Origin: Planctomycetota bacterium
Lineage (GTDB): Bacteria > Planctomycetota > B15-G4 > JADJEK01
Length of the DNA: 64,000 bases
Direction of reading: 5' to 3'
Assembly: GCA_016709145.1 (NCBI GenBank)
Contig: JADJEK010000001.1
Coordinates: 930,001 to 994,000, forward strand
A program made the translations under genes and the position numbers. Positions 1-9,181 of this stretch are shown here, piece after piece; within the stretch, counting starts at the first letter, position 1; every line of letters begins with the position of its first letter. Under the pieces are notes generated by a model. That model did no database searches. It saw only the letters and a list, made by a program, of their open reading frames with translations, and had not been told where the DNA came from.

Positions 1-1733
1 CAGGCTTCCCATTGATCGACGACCTTCGCGCGTTCGACGTCGGGAAGGTCCCACGCGTAGCCGAAATCCTGGCCGGTCACCGACTTCGTACGACGGTGCG
101 CGTCCAAGCGCGTGTTCAAGTCGCCACTGCGCAAGCCCGCGAACAACACCGGGATGCCGCTCGAATCGCCGAGCGCGAACAGCGCCTCGGCGGCGGCGTG
201 CTTCACGTAGAAGCTCGAATCGGCGAGCAGCGGCTTCAGCGCCCCGACCGCAGCGCTCGCCTTGAACTCGCGCAGTGCGTCCGCGGCCGCGATCTTCACT
301 TCCGACGCTTCGTCCTTCAGCGCGCCGATCAGCGCGGAAGTGGCACTGGTGAACTTCTTCTCGCGCACGACGGTGACCGCGGCGAGGCGTACCGCGGCGC
401 GCTCGTGCGTCAGCGCGGTGGCAATCGCTTCCAGCGCGCCGGCCTCGGGCTTCCCGGCCAGGTCCTCGGCGAGCTTCTCCTCGGCCGTGACCCAACGCCC
501 GTTGCTGACGACGTGCCCGAGCGCGTCGTGCGCGAGCCGATGCTGCGGGTCGATGCGCACGACCTCTTCGAACAGTTGGCGCGCTTCGGCTTCGAGTTCG
601 TGCTTCAAGCAGAACTTCGCCAACCGGAATCGCGTCTCCGCATCGCCGTCGCGCAACTTGGCCTTGCGCGTGGCGAGGATCGTGCGCGGCTCGCCCTTCT
701 TGCCCTTCTTTCGCAGCGAGTCCGACGAGCCCGCCATCATCGTCCAGTGGCCACCGCCGGTCGACTGCCCGATCCCGAGTTGGCGCGAGCCCGAGCTGAT
801 CAGCCCGCGATGGTGTCCCGACGACGTGTACCACCCGTTGAACGCATCCTGCGCATCCCCCGAGATCGCGCAGTTCTCGAGCACACCGCCGTGGAAGCCT
901 TCTTTGTTCGCGCGCTGACCGGGCGTGCGGTTCTCCGCGACCGGCGACTCGTGCGCGAAGTAGTTCATGTCCTGCATCTCTTGGCTGTGCTTACGCGACG
1001 CGACGACGAGGCGCTCGTCGAGCTCGAGCGCCTCGAGCCCGAGCATCACGCGATAGTCGTTCAGGATGCGCGCGTAGCGGCGCTCCTCGTCGGTCGCGGA
1101 GCCCGGATACGTGTCGTTGTATTCGTAGAGCTCGTCGAGCTCCTTGCGCTTCGCGCCGGGATGGAAGATGCCGAGCGTGTCGAACTCCTCGTCGAGCCGG
1201 TCCTTCGCGGCTTCGAGGTTCTCGAACGTGTTCGGCTTGAAGCCGGCCCGTCCGAGCCACTCGGCGGCTTCCTTCACGTAGTAGAGCTTCTCGTCGACGG
1301 TCGGGTTCTTCTCACGGAACGTGCGGCCCGGATGCAGCCAGAGGTCGCGCACCTTGCCGACCGCGCCGTCGACGATCGGCTGCCCGACCGCGCCGTGAGC
1401 GTCGTCGGGGTAGATCTTCGTGTCCTGGATGACCTTCAGCGCTTCCTTGCGTGCCGCTTCGATCTCGCCCTTCAACCACTTCCGATGCGCGGACGCGGCC
1501 GGCGACGTCGCGCTGGCCAGGAACTCGCGCGCGGCCTTCGCTTCGGCGTCGCGCAGCACGGGCTCGAGCGCCTTCTTGCCGGCATCGCCGAGTCGGACCA
1601 ACGCGTCGTACGCGTCGAGGCGCTTCTTGTAATCCGACGCACGCGCGTCCTTGACGTATACGGCGATCGCCTCGGCGTCGAACGACGAGGACTGCGGGAC
1701 GAGCAGAGCCAAGGCGAGCAGCGCGTGGAACAC
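1..1733 (-). CDS. Secreted CAP/SCP-domain protein with HEAT repeats (C-terminus beyond left edge)
   Basis: Reading the minus strand from a GTG at 1733 gives an open frame to the window edge (577 codons, no stop), so the 3' end lies outside. The N-terminus is a hydrophobic signal peptide (FHALLALALLVPQ). Around residues 220-330 is a CAP/SCP-like domain, seen in YFAHESP near residue 260, an Asn-Cys block and the paired HH then GHW segments. A short TPR-like stretch follows, then from about residue 415 alanine/leucine-rich HEAT repeats with the phrase SSFYVKHAAAEALFALGD. CAP domains are extracytoplasmic; the HEAT part is presumably a binding scaffold. A TACACT hexamer at 1777-1782 could be the -10 element. 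A long plus-strand frame over the same bases is an arginine-rich shadow. Substrate or partner is unknown. Confidence 0.85.
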   Translation of the reverse strand, partial: MFHALLALALLVPQSSSFDAEAIAVYVKDARASDYKKRLDAYDALVRLGDAGKKALEPVLRDAEAKAAREFLASATSPAASAHRKWLKGEIEAARKEALKVIQDTKIYPDDAHGAVGQPIVDGAVGKVRDLWLHPGRTFREKNPTVDEKLYYVKEAAEWLGRAGFKPNTFENLEAAKDRLDEEFDTLGIFHPGAKRKELDELYEYNDTYPGSATDEERRYARILNDYRVMLGLEALELDERLVVASRKHSQEMQDMNYFAHESPVAENRTPGQRANKEGFHGGVLENCAISGDAQDAFNGWYTSSGHHRGLISSGSRQLGIGQSTGGGHWTMMAGSSDSLRKKGKKGEPRTILATRKAKLRDGDAETRFRLAKFCLKHELEAEARQLFEEVVRIDPQHRLAHDALGHVVSNGRWVTAEEKLAEDLAGKPEAGALEAIATALTHERAAVRLAAVTVVREKKFTSATSALIGALKDEASEVKIAAADALREFKASAAVGALKPLLADSSFYVKHAAAEALFALGDSSGIPVLFAGLRSGDLNTRLDAHRRTKSVTGQDFGYAWDLPDVERAKVVDQWEA

Positions 1734-1844
1734 GACCGGCTTCCCATGGACAGGATGGCGAGCTGAGGGAGGCCGGCAGTGTAGACACCCGGTCGGCGCA
1801 AGCTGCGGGGTCGACGAACTCGATGCGTCACGGAATTGGCGCCG

Positions 1845-2198
1845 TCAGACCCAGTCGTTGACGCGTTCTTCCCCGCACTTCCAGCACACGGCGAATTGCG
1901 TCTCCACCGTCTCGCCGCAGCGCCAGCACGTCCACGTCGGCGTCGGGTCGCGCAGTTCCTCGGCCGCCGTGCGCGTCTGGCCACGGCGACGTAGGTACTT
2001 CGCGACGATGCGCTCGGCCTTCACGTAGTCGGATTCGCCGACGCAGATCCAGAGACCCATGACACCGCCGACTCCGGGCCCGGGCATCAGCCACGGGTTC
2101 TCGTCGCCGCGGACGTCGGCGACGATGCGCTCCGACGCCAACAATCCGCGCAACAGGTGCGCCTCGGCGGCGCCGAGCGGCACCGGGATGCGTTTCAC
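1845..2198 (-). CDS. DUF2007-like protein with C-terminal zinc ribbon
   Basis: A 117-residue protein starting at GTG 2198, whose GTGA overlaps the stop of rarA. The N-terminal half (IPVPLGAAEAHLLRGLL to about residue 70) resembles the DUF2007 'putative signal transducing protein' fold. The C-terminus carries two CxxC pairs, CWRCGE and CWKCGEE, that would bind one zinc ion. Overlap with rarA suggests translational coupling, but no functional link is known. The longer frame upstream of 2198 runs antisense-like inside rarA and is arginine-rich, so the GTG was chosen. DUF2007 assignment rests on pattern only. Confidence 0.75.
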   Translation of the reverse strand: MKRIPVPLGAAEAHLLRGLLASERIVADVRGDENPWLMPGPGVGGVMGLWICVGESDYVKAERIVAKYLRRRGQTRTAAEELRDPTPTWTCWRCGETVETQFAVCWKCGEERVNDWV

Positions 2199-3487
2199 GA
2201 CGATCCCCGTTCCGCGCGACGCTTCGCGAACCAATCGAGGCGCTTCTTCAACTCGCGTTCGAAGCCACGCTCGACGGGCCGATACAGTTCGCGTCGCGCC
2301 AGTCGGTCGGGGAAGCCGTCGTTGCCGGCGACGCCGTCGGCGGCGTCGTGGTCGTACGCGTAGCCCTTGCCGTAACCGATCTCTTTCATCAGTTGCGTCG
2401 GGGCGTTCAAGAAGCGCGCCGGCGGCGGCAACGAGCCCGATTGCTTCGCGAGCTCGCGCGCTTCGCCGAGCGCCAAGTACGCGGCGTTGCTCTTCGGCGC
2501 CATCGCCAGGTAGAGCGTCGCCTGCGCGAGCGCGAGGTCGCCTTCGGGCGTTCCGAGGCGCTCGAACGTGTCCCACGCCGACAGCGCGACTTGCAGTGCC
2601 TGCGGATCCGCGAGCCCGATGTCCTCGACCGCCATGCGCGTGAGACGCCGCAGGACGTAGCTCGGATCCTCACCCCCTTCGAGCATGCGCGCGAGCCAAT
2701 ACAGCGCCGCGTCGGCGTCCGACGCGCGCACGGACTTGTGCAACGCGGAGATGAGGTTGTAGTGCTCCTCGCGCGACTTGTCGTACGCGAGCGCGCGACG
2801 CTGCACGACTCCGAGCAATCCCGCGGCGTCCAGCTTCGGCTCGCTCGGCAACGTCGACAACTGGTCGACGAGGTTCAGCAAGTAGCGTCCGTCGCCGTCG
2901 GCCAGCGCGTACAGCGTCGCGCGCGCTTCGGGCAACAGAGGCAACGCACGTTGCGTCTCGGCTTCGGCGCGCGCAACGATGGTCTCGAGTGCCGCGTCGT
3001 CGAGCCTTCGCAGCACGAGCACCTGACAGCGCGACAACAGCGCGGCGTTCAACTCGAACGACGGATTCTCGGTGGTCGCGCCCACGAGGACGACGGTGCC
3101 GTCCTCGACGAAGGGCAGGAAGCCGTCCTGCTGCGAGCGGTTGAAGCGGTGGATCTCGTCGACGAACAGCAGCGTGCCGAGACCTTCGCCGCGGCGTTCC
3201 TTCGCGCGCTCGAACACTTTGCGCAAGTCGGCGACGCCCGAGAAGATCGCCGACAGCGGCTCGAACGCGAGGTCGGTCTCCTGCGCGAGCAGTCGAGCGA
3301 TCGTGGTCTTGCCCGTCCCGGGCGGTCCCCACAGGATCAACGACGACAGCCGCTTCGCCGCGAGCATGCGACCGAGGCCGCCGCGCGGATCGAGCAGATG
3401 ATCCTGACCGACGACGTCCTCGAGCCGGCGCGGGCGCAGCCGATCGGCCAAGGGACGAGGACTTTCCGCGGAGAACAGCGAAGACAC
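2195..3487 (-). CDS. rarA: Replication-associated recombination protein A (AAA+ ATPase)
   Basis: A 430-residue AAA+ ATPase of the RarA/MgsA/WRNIP1 family, which acts at stalled replication forks. Walker A is GPPGTGKT near residue 50, Walker B with the family extension is DEIHRFNRSQQD, and sensor-1 is the typical ATTENPSFELN followed by ALLSRC. The C-terminal half carries the tetramerisation region with MLEGGEDPSYVLRRL and the late motif PTQLMKEIGYGKGYAYDHD. Length fits the family. GTG at 3487 was chosen because it gives the standard N-terminus (LADRLRPRRLEDVVGQDH); upstream residues in the same frame look non-coding. Confidence 0.96.
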   Translation of the reverse strand: MSSLFSAESPRPLADRLRPRRLEDVVGQDHLLDPRGGLGRMLAAKRLSSLILWGPPGTGKTTIARLLAQETDLAFEPLSAIFSGVADLRKVFERAKERRGEGLGTLLFVDEIHRFNRSQQDGFLPFVEDGTVVLVGATTENPSFELNAALLSRCQVLVLRRLDDAALETIVARAEAETQRALPLLPEARATLYALADGDGRYLLNLVDQLSTLPSEPKLDAAGLLGVVQRRALAYDKSREEHYNLISALHKSVRASDADAALYWLARMLEGGEDPSYVLRRLTRMAVEDIGLADPQALQVALSAWDTFERLGTPEGDLALAQATLYLAMAPKSNAAYLALGEARELAKQSGSLPPPARFLNAPTQLMKEIGYGKGYAYDHDAADGVAGNDGFPDRLARRELYRPVERGFERELKKRLDWFAKRRAERGSS

Positions 3488-3670
3488 GAGCGAGCTCCGA
3501 ACCGGCGAACGAGTGGCCGCAGCGTACCGGCGAACCAGGGCCGAGGATTGGCCATCCGCGCGCGTCCCGACCATCCGGCCGACCCGGGCCGCCCCTCCGG
3601 CCCGCACCAGTCCATGCACCGGTCCATGGACTGGCCATAGACTGGGCCGGCCCACGTTCGTCGGCTCGGA

Positions 3671-6652
3671 GTGCTCATCGCGATGACGATTCTCGGTTGC
3701 CTCGCGCTCGCCGCCGTTCTTTCCATCGAAACCCCGTCGCGGCACGAGGTCGTGCTCGACGGCGTCTGGCAGATCACGACCGTCGACGCGGCGTCCCCCG
3801 ACGCGGAGTGGATCCCCGCTCGCGTCCCCGCGGCGTTCGAAGAAGCGCTCGGTGCCCAATTCGACGACGTCGCGACGTATCGCACGGCGTTCACGATCCC
3901 CGACTCGTTCTCGGGCGAGCGCGTGTGGTTGCACTTCGACGCGGTCGCGACCAAGGCCGACGTGTTCTTGAACGGGTCGTACGTCGCTCAACATCTCGGC
4001 GGTTGGACTCCGTTCCGCGCCGACGTGTCGCGCGTGATCCGGCGCGGGCAGCCAAACGATCTGGTGGTCAAGGTCGACGAACGCGTCGGCCACAACACGC
4101 AGGGCTTCCTGCCCGCGATCGGTCCGCACTTCGGCGGGATCTGGCAATCGGTGAAGTTGATCGGCTGCGCGTCGTCCGCGATCGACGATCTGCGCGTGCT
4201 CGCGGTCGGCGATGCCGCGGGCAAGGCGACGTTCGAAGCGCCCGTGCTCGGCGACGCCGCCGGAGTCAGCGTCAGCGCGGAGATCCGCGTCGGCAACGAG
4301 ACAGCGCGCGTGCTGGTGCCGCAGGGCGGGCGCGCCACGCTCGACGCGCGCGGTGTGACGCCGTGGGAGCTGTTCGCGCCGACGACGTATCCGGTCGACT
4401 TCGTGTTGTCGGACGCGAGCGGCGTCGAGCGCGACCGCGTTCGCACGACGATCGCGTTCCGCACGGTTTCGACGCGGGGGCACGAACTGCTGCTGAACGG
4501 CAGGCCGTTGAACGTGCGCGGCGTCCTCGAATGGGGTTGGTTCCCGCCACGCCTTGCGCCCGCGCCGGAGCCCGAGGTCATCGCGGCGCTGATCGAAGAG
4601 GTCAAGGCGCGCGGCTTCAACCTCGTGAAGTTCTGCCTGTGGATCCCGCCGCAACGCATCGTCGAACAGTTCGATGCCGCCGGCCTGCTGACGTGGCAGG
4701 AGTATCCGACGTGGCATCCGAAGTTCGACGATCAGCATCAGGACGAGCTGCTCGCGGAGTTCGACGAGTTCTTCCACCGCGACCGCAACCATCCGTCGAT
4801 CGTGCTACGCAGCCTCACCTGCGAGACCGGTCCATCGGCGTCGATCGAAGTGATCCGATCGCTCGATGCGCGCGCGAAGGAACGCATCCCCGGCGCGCTG
4901 ATCGAGGACGACTCGTCGTGGATCGGTTGGAACCGCGTCTCCGACATCTGGGACGACCATCCGTACGGCAACAACGACGACTGGGTCCCGCGGCTGAAGG
5001 AACTCACGGACTTCATCGCGGAGCGTGAGGCGAAGCCGCTCGTGCTCGGCGAGGCGATCGCGGCCGACACGTGGCTGGATCCGGCGCAAGTCGCGGACGT
5101 CCACGCGCGCGGCGGGTACGAGCTGCCGATCGTGTTCGACGACCACGCGCGCTGGGAGCGCGCGATGCGCGCGCGCTTCGACGATGTCGCGATCGATCCG
5201 TTGCGCGCATGGTCGTTGCGGTTCGCGATGAACGAACGCAAGGACCAGATGGAGACGTTTCGCGAGGTCGTGCCGCACGGCGGCTACGTGGTCTCGGTCG
5301 CGCGCGATTTCCGCACCGCGCAGATGGGACTCGCCGATCACGCGAATCGTTGGAAGTGGCCGCGCGAGGACTTCTCGTGGCACGGCGACTCGATGCTGTT
5401 GTTGCCGCACGACGCGCCGCGTGCACTGTTGTCGGACACGACGGTGCGCGTGCGCGTGAAGCTCGCGCATCACGGAGCGAGCACGCTCCCCGCGGGGACG
5501 TTGACGTGGGCGTTCGGAACGGCAAGCGGCTCGAAGGCGACGAGTGCGATCGAACCCGGCGGAGTCGTCGAGCTCGGCCTCGTGCCGTTGGTCGCGCCGC
5601 GCGTGACTCAGCCGACGCCGCTCGACTTGACGTTGATCCTCGACGCCAACGGTGTGCGCGCGCGCAATCGCTGGACGCTGTGGGTGCTGCCGCGACATCC
5701 GGAGACCGCGCCGGACGTGCTCGTCGTCGACGCGCTGTCGGGCGACGTGATGCGCAAGCTCGTCGACGGAGCGCGCGTGTTGCTGAGGACCGCGGACGTG
5801 CCGTTCTCCTTCGTGACGTCGCGGCATTGGCTGTTGCGCGGTGCGCCGTGGTTCCCACCGCATGCGCTGACGCGGACGATCCCGCCCGAGCTGTTCCTCG
5901 ACCTCGGCGTGACGGACCTGCATCCGAAGGGCTTGATCCCGGCGGCGACGTTGGTGCAGAACGTCGATCCGATCGTGGCGTTCTGGGACACGCACGACTC
6001 GCCGCTCGTGAAGGACTGGCTGATCGCGTTCGAGACGAGGGTCGGCGCGGGCCGCTTGCTCGTGAGTTCGTTGCGCCACGACGGCAGCGTCGCGGGTGCG
6101 TGGCTCGAGCGCTCGTTCTTGTTGCATCTCGCGAACGGTCCCGAGCCCGTGAGCGCGCTGCCGCCCGATCTGGTCGCGGCGATCGCGGACCGCATGGCCG
6201 CGCGCACCATGGACCTCACGCCGGACCCGTGGGAGTTCCGCATCGATGCGCAACCCGGCGTCGCCGAGAACCCGTGGCAGCCGATCCGCGTCGGGCAGAG
6301 CTGGGAAGGCCAAGGCTTCGCGACGCTCGACGGCTGGGTCACGTATCGGCGCACGATCGACGTCGCGGCCGATTGGGCCGGCGAACCGCTGTTCTTGAAC
6401 TTCGAAGGCGTCGACGACGCGTTCGAGGTCCGCTTCGACGGAGAACTCGTCGGCATGGGCGGCGACATCGAGAAGCGCGAGACGGCGTTTGCCCAAGCGT
6501 CGACGCATCGGCTCAGCGAAGCGGTCACCGCAGGCCCGCACGTCATCGAGGTGCGCGTGTTCGATTGGTACGGAGCGGGCGGCATCCACCGCCCGGTCAG
6601 CCTGTCGACGCGTCCGCTCGGCATCGCCGCCGAGTTCCTCCGCGGCCGCTGA
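3671..6652 (+). CDS. Secreted glycoside hydrolase family 2-like protein
   Basis: A 993-residue protein with an N-terminal hydrophobic signal (start GTG 3671, or ATG 3683 four codons later). Residues about 25-165 form a GH2 sugar-binding jelly roll (LDGVWQITTV, then ADVFLNGSYV and LGGWTPFRADVS). An Ig-like strand region follows, then a TIM barrel beginning near GHELLLNGRPLNVRGV. The proposed acid/base is E385 in RNHPSIVLRSLTCE; the residue before it is Cys where GH2 enzymes normally have Asn. The nucleophile candidate is E461 in LVLGEAIAADTW. A second jelly roll ends the protein. It probably hydrolyses a beta-linked polysaccharide or glycoside outside the cytoplasm; the substrate cannot be read from sequence. 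Confidence 0.85.
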   Translation: MLIAMTILGCLALAAVLSIETPSRHEVVLDGVWQITTVDAASPDAEWIPARVPAAFEEALGAQFDDVATYRTAFTIPDSFSGERVWLHFDAVATKADVFLNGSYVAQHLGGWTPFRADVSRVIRRGQPNDLVVKVDERVGHNTQGFLPAIGPHFGGIWQSVKLIGCASSAIDDLRVLAVGDAAGKATFEAPVLGDAAGVSVSAEIRVGNETARVLVPQGGRATLDARGVTPWELFAPTTYPVDFVLSDASGVERDRVRTTIAFRTVSTRGHELLLNGRPLNVRGVLEWGWFPPRLAPAPEPEVIAALIEEVKARGFNLVKFCLWIPPQRIVEQFDAAGLLTWQEYPTWHPKFDDQHQDELLAEFDEFFHRDRNHPSIVLRSLTCETGPSASIEVIRSLDARAKERIPGALIEDDSSWIGWNRVSDIWDDHPYGNNDDWVPRLKELTDFIAEREAKPLVLGEAIAADTWLDPAQVADVHARGGYELPIVFDDHARWERAMRARFDDVAIDPLRAWSLRFAMNERKDQMETFREVVPHGGYVVSVARDFRTAQMGLADHANRWKWPREDFSWHGDSMLLLPHDAPRALLSDTTVRVRVKLAHHGASTLPAGTLTWAFGTASGSKATSAIEPGGVVELGLVPLVAPRVTQPTPLDLTLILDANGVRARNRWTLWVLPRHPETAPDVLVVDALSGDVMRKLVDGARVLLRTADVPFSFVTSRHWLLRGAPWFPPHALTRTIPPELFLDLGVTDLHPKGLIPAATLVQNVDPIVAFWDTHDSPLVKDWLIAFETRVGAGRLLVSSLRHDGSVAGAWLERSFLLHLANGPEPVSALPPDLVAAIADRMAARTMDLTPDPWEFRIDAQPGVAENPWQPIRVGQSWEGQGFATLDGWVTYRRTIDVAADWAGEPLFLNFEGVDDAFEVRFDGELVGMGGDIEKRETAFAQASTHRLSEAVTAGPHVIEVRVFDWYGAGGIHRPVSLSTRPLGIAAEFLRGR

Positions 6653-6663
6653 CCCCATCCGTG

Positions 6664-6733
6664 AGCGAACGGGGACAGACCCCGCTCCGTCCCCGTTCGA
6701 ACGGGGACGGAGCGGGGTCTGTCCCCGTTCGCT
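6664..6733. repeat. Perfect 35-bp-arm inverted repeat (REP-like)
   Basis: Two 35-base arms (6664-6698 and 6699-6733) are perfect reverse complements with no loop and centre on TTCGAA. The arms contain GGGGACAGACCCC and GGGGACGGAGCGGGG. The element fills the gap between the GH2 gene (stop 6652) and the thioesterase gene (start 6745). It resembles REP/RAYT-type palindromes and may also act as a terminator, though no T-run follows. Confidence 0.85.
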
Positions 6734-6738
6734 ACCCT
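6733..6738 (+). promoter_or_regulatory. Possible -10 element of a leaderless transcript
   Basis: TACCCT lies six bases before the ATG at 6745 and no Shine-Dalgarno sequence is present. It starts at the last base of the palindrome. The hexamer is a weak match taken alone; see the finding on leaderless genes. Confidence 0.3.
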
Positions 6739-6744
6739 CCCGGC

Positions 6745-7215
6745 ATGAGCACCGACGCCAAGAGCCTTCAGGACACGTTCGCTCCGAACCTCGCGTGCTT
6801 CGGGTGTGGGCCCGCGAATGCGCAGGGCTTGCGCATCAAGAGCTTCGTCGACGGCGATCGCGTCGTCGCGACGTGGCAAGCGCAGAAGCAGCACGAGGCG
6901 TATCCCGGCATGCTGAACGGCGGCATCTGCGGTGCGCTGCTCGACTGCCATCTCAATTGGGCGGCCGCGCATCACCTGATGGGGAAGCGTGGCGTCGCGG
7001 TTCCACCGTGCACGGTCACCGCGAACTACACCGTCACGCTGCTGCGTCCGACGCCGAGCGACAAGCCGTTGACGATCACGGCTCGTGTCGTCGAATCCAC
7101 CGACGACCGCGCCACGGTCGAAGGCACGATCGAAGCGAACGGCAAGGTCACGGCGACCTGCAAGGGCTTGTTCGTCGCGGTGAAGGAAGGGCATCCCGCC
7201 TTCCACCGTTGGTGA
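6745..7215 (+). CDS. PaaI-family hotdog-fold thioesterase
   Basis: A 156-residue single-domain hotdog protein. The segment HEAYPGMLNGGICGALLDCHLNWAA has the shape of the PaaI/YigI-type active-site helix: a conserved H..G.vhGG-like turn followed by a D in the central helix, here with Asn in the HGG position. The second half gives the beta strands (CTVTANYTVTLLRPTP). Such enzymes hydrolyse acyl-CoA thioesters in the cytoplasm. ATG 6745 is the only sensible start. The N-terminal CFGCGP resembles the CxxC-like start seen in many members. Substrate is unknown. Confidence 0.88.
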   Translation: MSTDAKSLQDTFAPNLACFGCGPANAQGLRIKSFVDGDRVVATWQAQKQHEAYPGMLNGGICGALLDCHLNWAAAHHLMGKRGVAVPPCTVTANYTVTLLRPTPSDKPLTITARVVESTDDRATVEGTIEANGKVTATCKGLFVAVKEGHPAFHRW

Positions 7216-7257
7216 CGCGAGCCCGCCGTCTCGATGCGGACGCGCGGCCCTCGCACG

Positions 7258-8616
7258 TCACTTCGTGTACGAGAGCGTCGCTTCGAACGACGCCCATGGA
7301 TCGCGCGAGAACAGCGTGACGTCCTTGCGCAGGCGCGAGAACTCGACCTTCGCCTCCGCCGTGTCCTCGCCGTCGTCGATCCACAGCGCGAGATCGGCGA
7401 CTTGGACGATCGGCTCGCCGTTCCACTTCAACACGATGTCCCCGGGCTCGATGCCGGCCGCGGCCGCAGGTGAATCCGCGCGCACCGCGGCGACGACGAA
7501 ACCGTACGGAGTCGCCGTGCTGATCATGCCGCGCCGCGTCTTCGATTGGGCGACGTCGAAGTTCAACCCGGTGATCGCCTCGACGAATCCGGACGGATCG
7601 CTCTGCGGATCCGGTCCCTGCCCGTCGACCGTCGCCGACTCGACCACGCGGTGCGAGAACGTCACGCCGCCGATCGACACGCGCATGCCGTCCTCCGACA
7701 CCTCCGCTTCGCGGATCTGCGCGTCCTTGGGCACGCACGCGGTCACGGCGAACGCGCCGGCGTCGATGCCGTCGTTCGTCGACACGACCTCGAGCGTCAT
7801 CTCGGCGAGAGCGATCGGGCCGAGCTTGAACTTGCCCTCGATGCGCTCGACGTTGCCGTGCTCCGCGTCGATCGTCACGCGCGCTTCGGTCCAGAACGGG
7901 CTGTCGTCGGCCTCGGGGGCCGGCGTCTTGCGATCGATGACGAACGTGCGCAAGCCCGCGCGCTTCTCGGTCGCGTTGGTCCGCTCGGTCAGTCCGTACT
8001 CGCCGGGCTTCTCGACGAGTTCGCGCACGAAGTCGAACGTCAACACGTGCATCCAGTCGAATTGCGATGCGCCGTCCTGGCCGCCCGTCGTGCGTTCGGC
8101 GACGTTCGTCGCGCGGTCGTAGCTCCAGAACTCGGCGCCGTCGAAGCCCGCGCTCGGCACCGTCGACGCGAGCGCGTCGATGCCCGCGACGTCCGTCCAC
8201 AACAGCATCTGGTTCGGCGCCTTGATGCGAACCCACGCGACGTTCGTCTGCGTCTCCTGCGGTTCATGCTCGTCGGACAACAGCGCCGTCAGGATCTCGA
8301 TCGCTTGCAAGCGCACGTCGATGCGCAGGGTCGCGTCGTCGAGCTCGAGGTACGCGCGGGCCGCCTGCTGCAGCGCGAGGCGCGGGTCGGCGGCGACTCC
8401 CTTGCGATCGAACACGAACAGCATGAACACGAGCGCGGCCGCGACCGCGAGCGCCCCGCACCACGCGGTCAAGCGGCGGCGCTTCGCCGCCGTCTCGTCG
8501 CGGAACGCGCGGACCAACACCTTCGGCACCGGCGGCGCCGCGCGCATCTCGTCCGAGAACGCGCCGCGCAACGTCCGCGTGAGTTCGTCGTCGTGGATCG
8601 GATCGGTCGGGTTCAT
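7258..8616 (-). CDS. Membrane-anchored anti-sigma-like protein with C-terminal PDZ domain
   Basis: A 452-residue protein whose ATG (8616) shares its A with the stop of the ECF sigma gene (TGATG), the usual layout of a sigma/anti-sigma pair. A cytoplasmic N-terminus of about 60 residues precedes one membrane segment (LAVAAALVFMLFVF). The periplasmic part contains a lipoprotein-carrier-like beta region, and the last 100 residues form a PDZ domain (YGFVVAAVRADSPAAAAGIEPGDIVLKWNG). No zinc-binding HxxxCxxC motif is seen, so the anti-sigma role is inferred from position and topology. The PDZ could sense misfolded ends or a protease. Confidence 0.75.
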   Translation of the reverse strand: MNPTDPIHDDELTRTLRGAFSDEMRAAPPVPKVLVRAFRDETAAKRRRLTAWCGALAVAAALVFMLFVFDRKGVAADPRLALQQAARAYLELDDATLRIDVRLQAIEILTALLSDEHEPQETQTNVAWVRIKAPNQMLLWTDVAGIDALASTVPSAGFDGAEFWSYDRATNVAERTTGGQDGASQFDWMHVLTFDFVRELVEKPGEYGLTERTNATEKRAGLRTFVIDRKTPAPEADDSPFWTEARVTIDAEHGNVERIEGKFKLGPIALAEMTLEVVSTNDGIDAGAFAVTACVPKDAQIREAEVSEDGMRVSIGGVTFSHRVVESATVDGQGPDPQSDPSGFVEAITGLNFDVAQSKTRRGMISTATPYGFVVAAVRADSPAAAAGIEPGDIVLKWNGEPIVQVADLALWIDDGEDTAEAKVEFSRLRKDVTLFSRDPWASFEATLSYTK

Positions 8617-9128
8617 CACTCGGCTCCCGGAACGACGCGACCGATGCGCTCCCGCACTCGCTGTCGCGCTCGATGCAAAGTCACGCGCAAGACGTCCTCG
8701 GTCATGCCGAGGGCTTGCGCGGCGTCGCGGTAGCCGAGGTCGATGCCGTCGACGAGGAACAACGCCCCGCGCCAATGCGGCGGCAAGGCCGCCAGCGCTT
8801 CGCGCACGAGCCCGCGCTCCTCCGCGACTCCGGCGAGTCGCAGCGGTGAAGTCGATTCGAGCGGACTCTCGAGATCGAGTTCATCCGTCGCCTGGGCGCG
8901 TTGCGTGCGCATGCGGCTGCGCGCGAGGTTGCGGACCGTCGTCAGCAGCAGCGGCAGCAGCGGACGCTCGAGGTCGAGCTCCGCTTCACGCGCCCACAGC
9001 TTCAGGTACGCCTCTTGCGCGAGATCCTCGGCGGCCGCCGCATCCCCCGTGAACTGTCGCGCGAATCCGTACACGACGCGCCAGGCGTCGAGTGCTTTGT
9101 CGAAGGCTTGGCGTCGCGCAGGGTTCAC
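8616..9128 (-). CDS. ECF RNA polymerase sigma factor
   Basis: A 170-residue sigma-70 family protein with region 2 (residues about 20-80, DAAAAEDLAQEAYLKLW then TTVRNLARSRMR) and region 4 (residues 110-165, EALAALPPHWRGALFLVDG and ALGMTEDVLRVTLHRARQRVRE). It lacks regions 1 and 3, as ECF sigma factors do. The TGATG junction couples it to the membrane-bound PDZ protein at 7258-8616, which is the likely regulator. Target promoters were not identified. Confidence 0.93.
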   Translation of the reverse strand: MNPARRQAFDKALDAWRVVYGFARQFTGDAAAAEDLAQEAYLKLWAREAELDLERPLLPLLLTTVRNLARSRMRTQRAQATDELDLESPLESTSPLRLAGVAEERGLVREALAALPPHWRGALFLVDGIDLGYRDAAQALGMTEDVLRVTLHRARQRVRERIGRVVPGAE

Positions 9129-9181
9129 GAGTGGATCCTCGGCTTCCGTACACGCGACTCACGCTGCAGGCGGGCGGATCG

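Noticed and set aside
12..1766. A 584-codon plus-strand frame over the CAP/HEAT gene
   Set aside because: It is in antisense codon register, rich in Arg/Val/Leu with no domain, while the minus strand shows a signal peptide and CAP and HEAT motifs.
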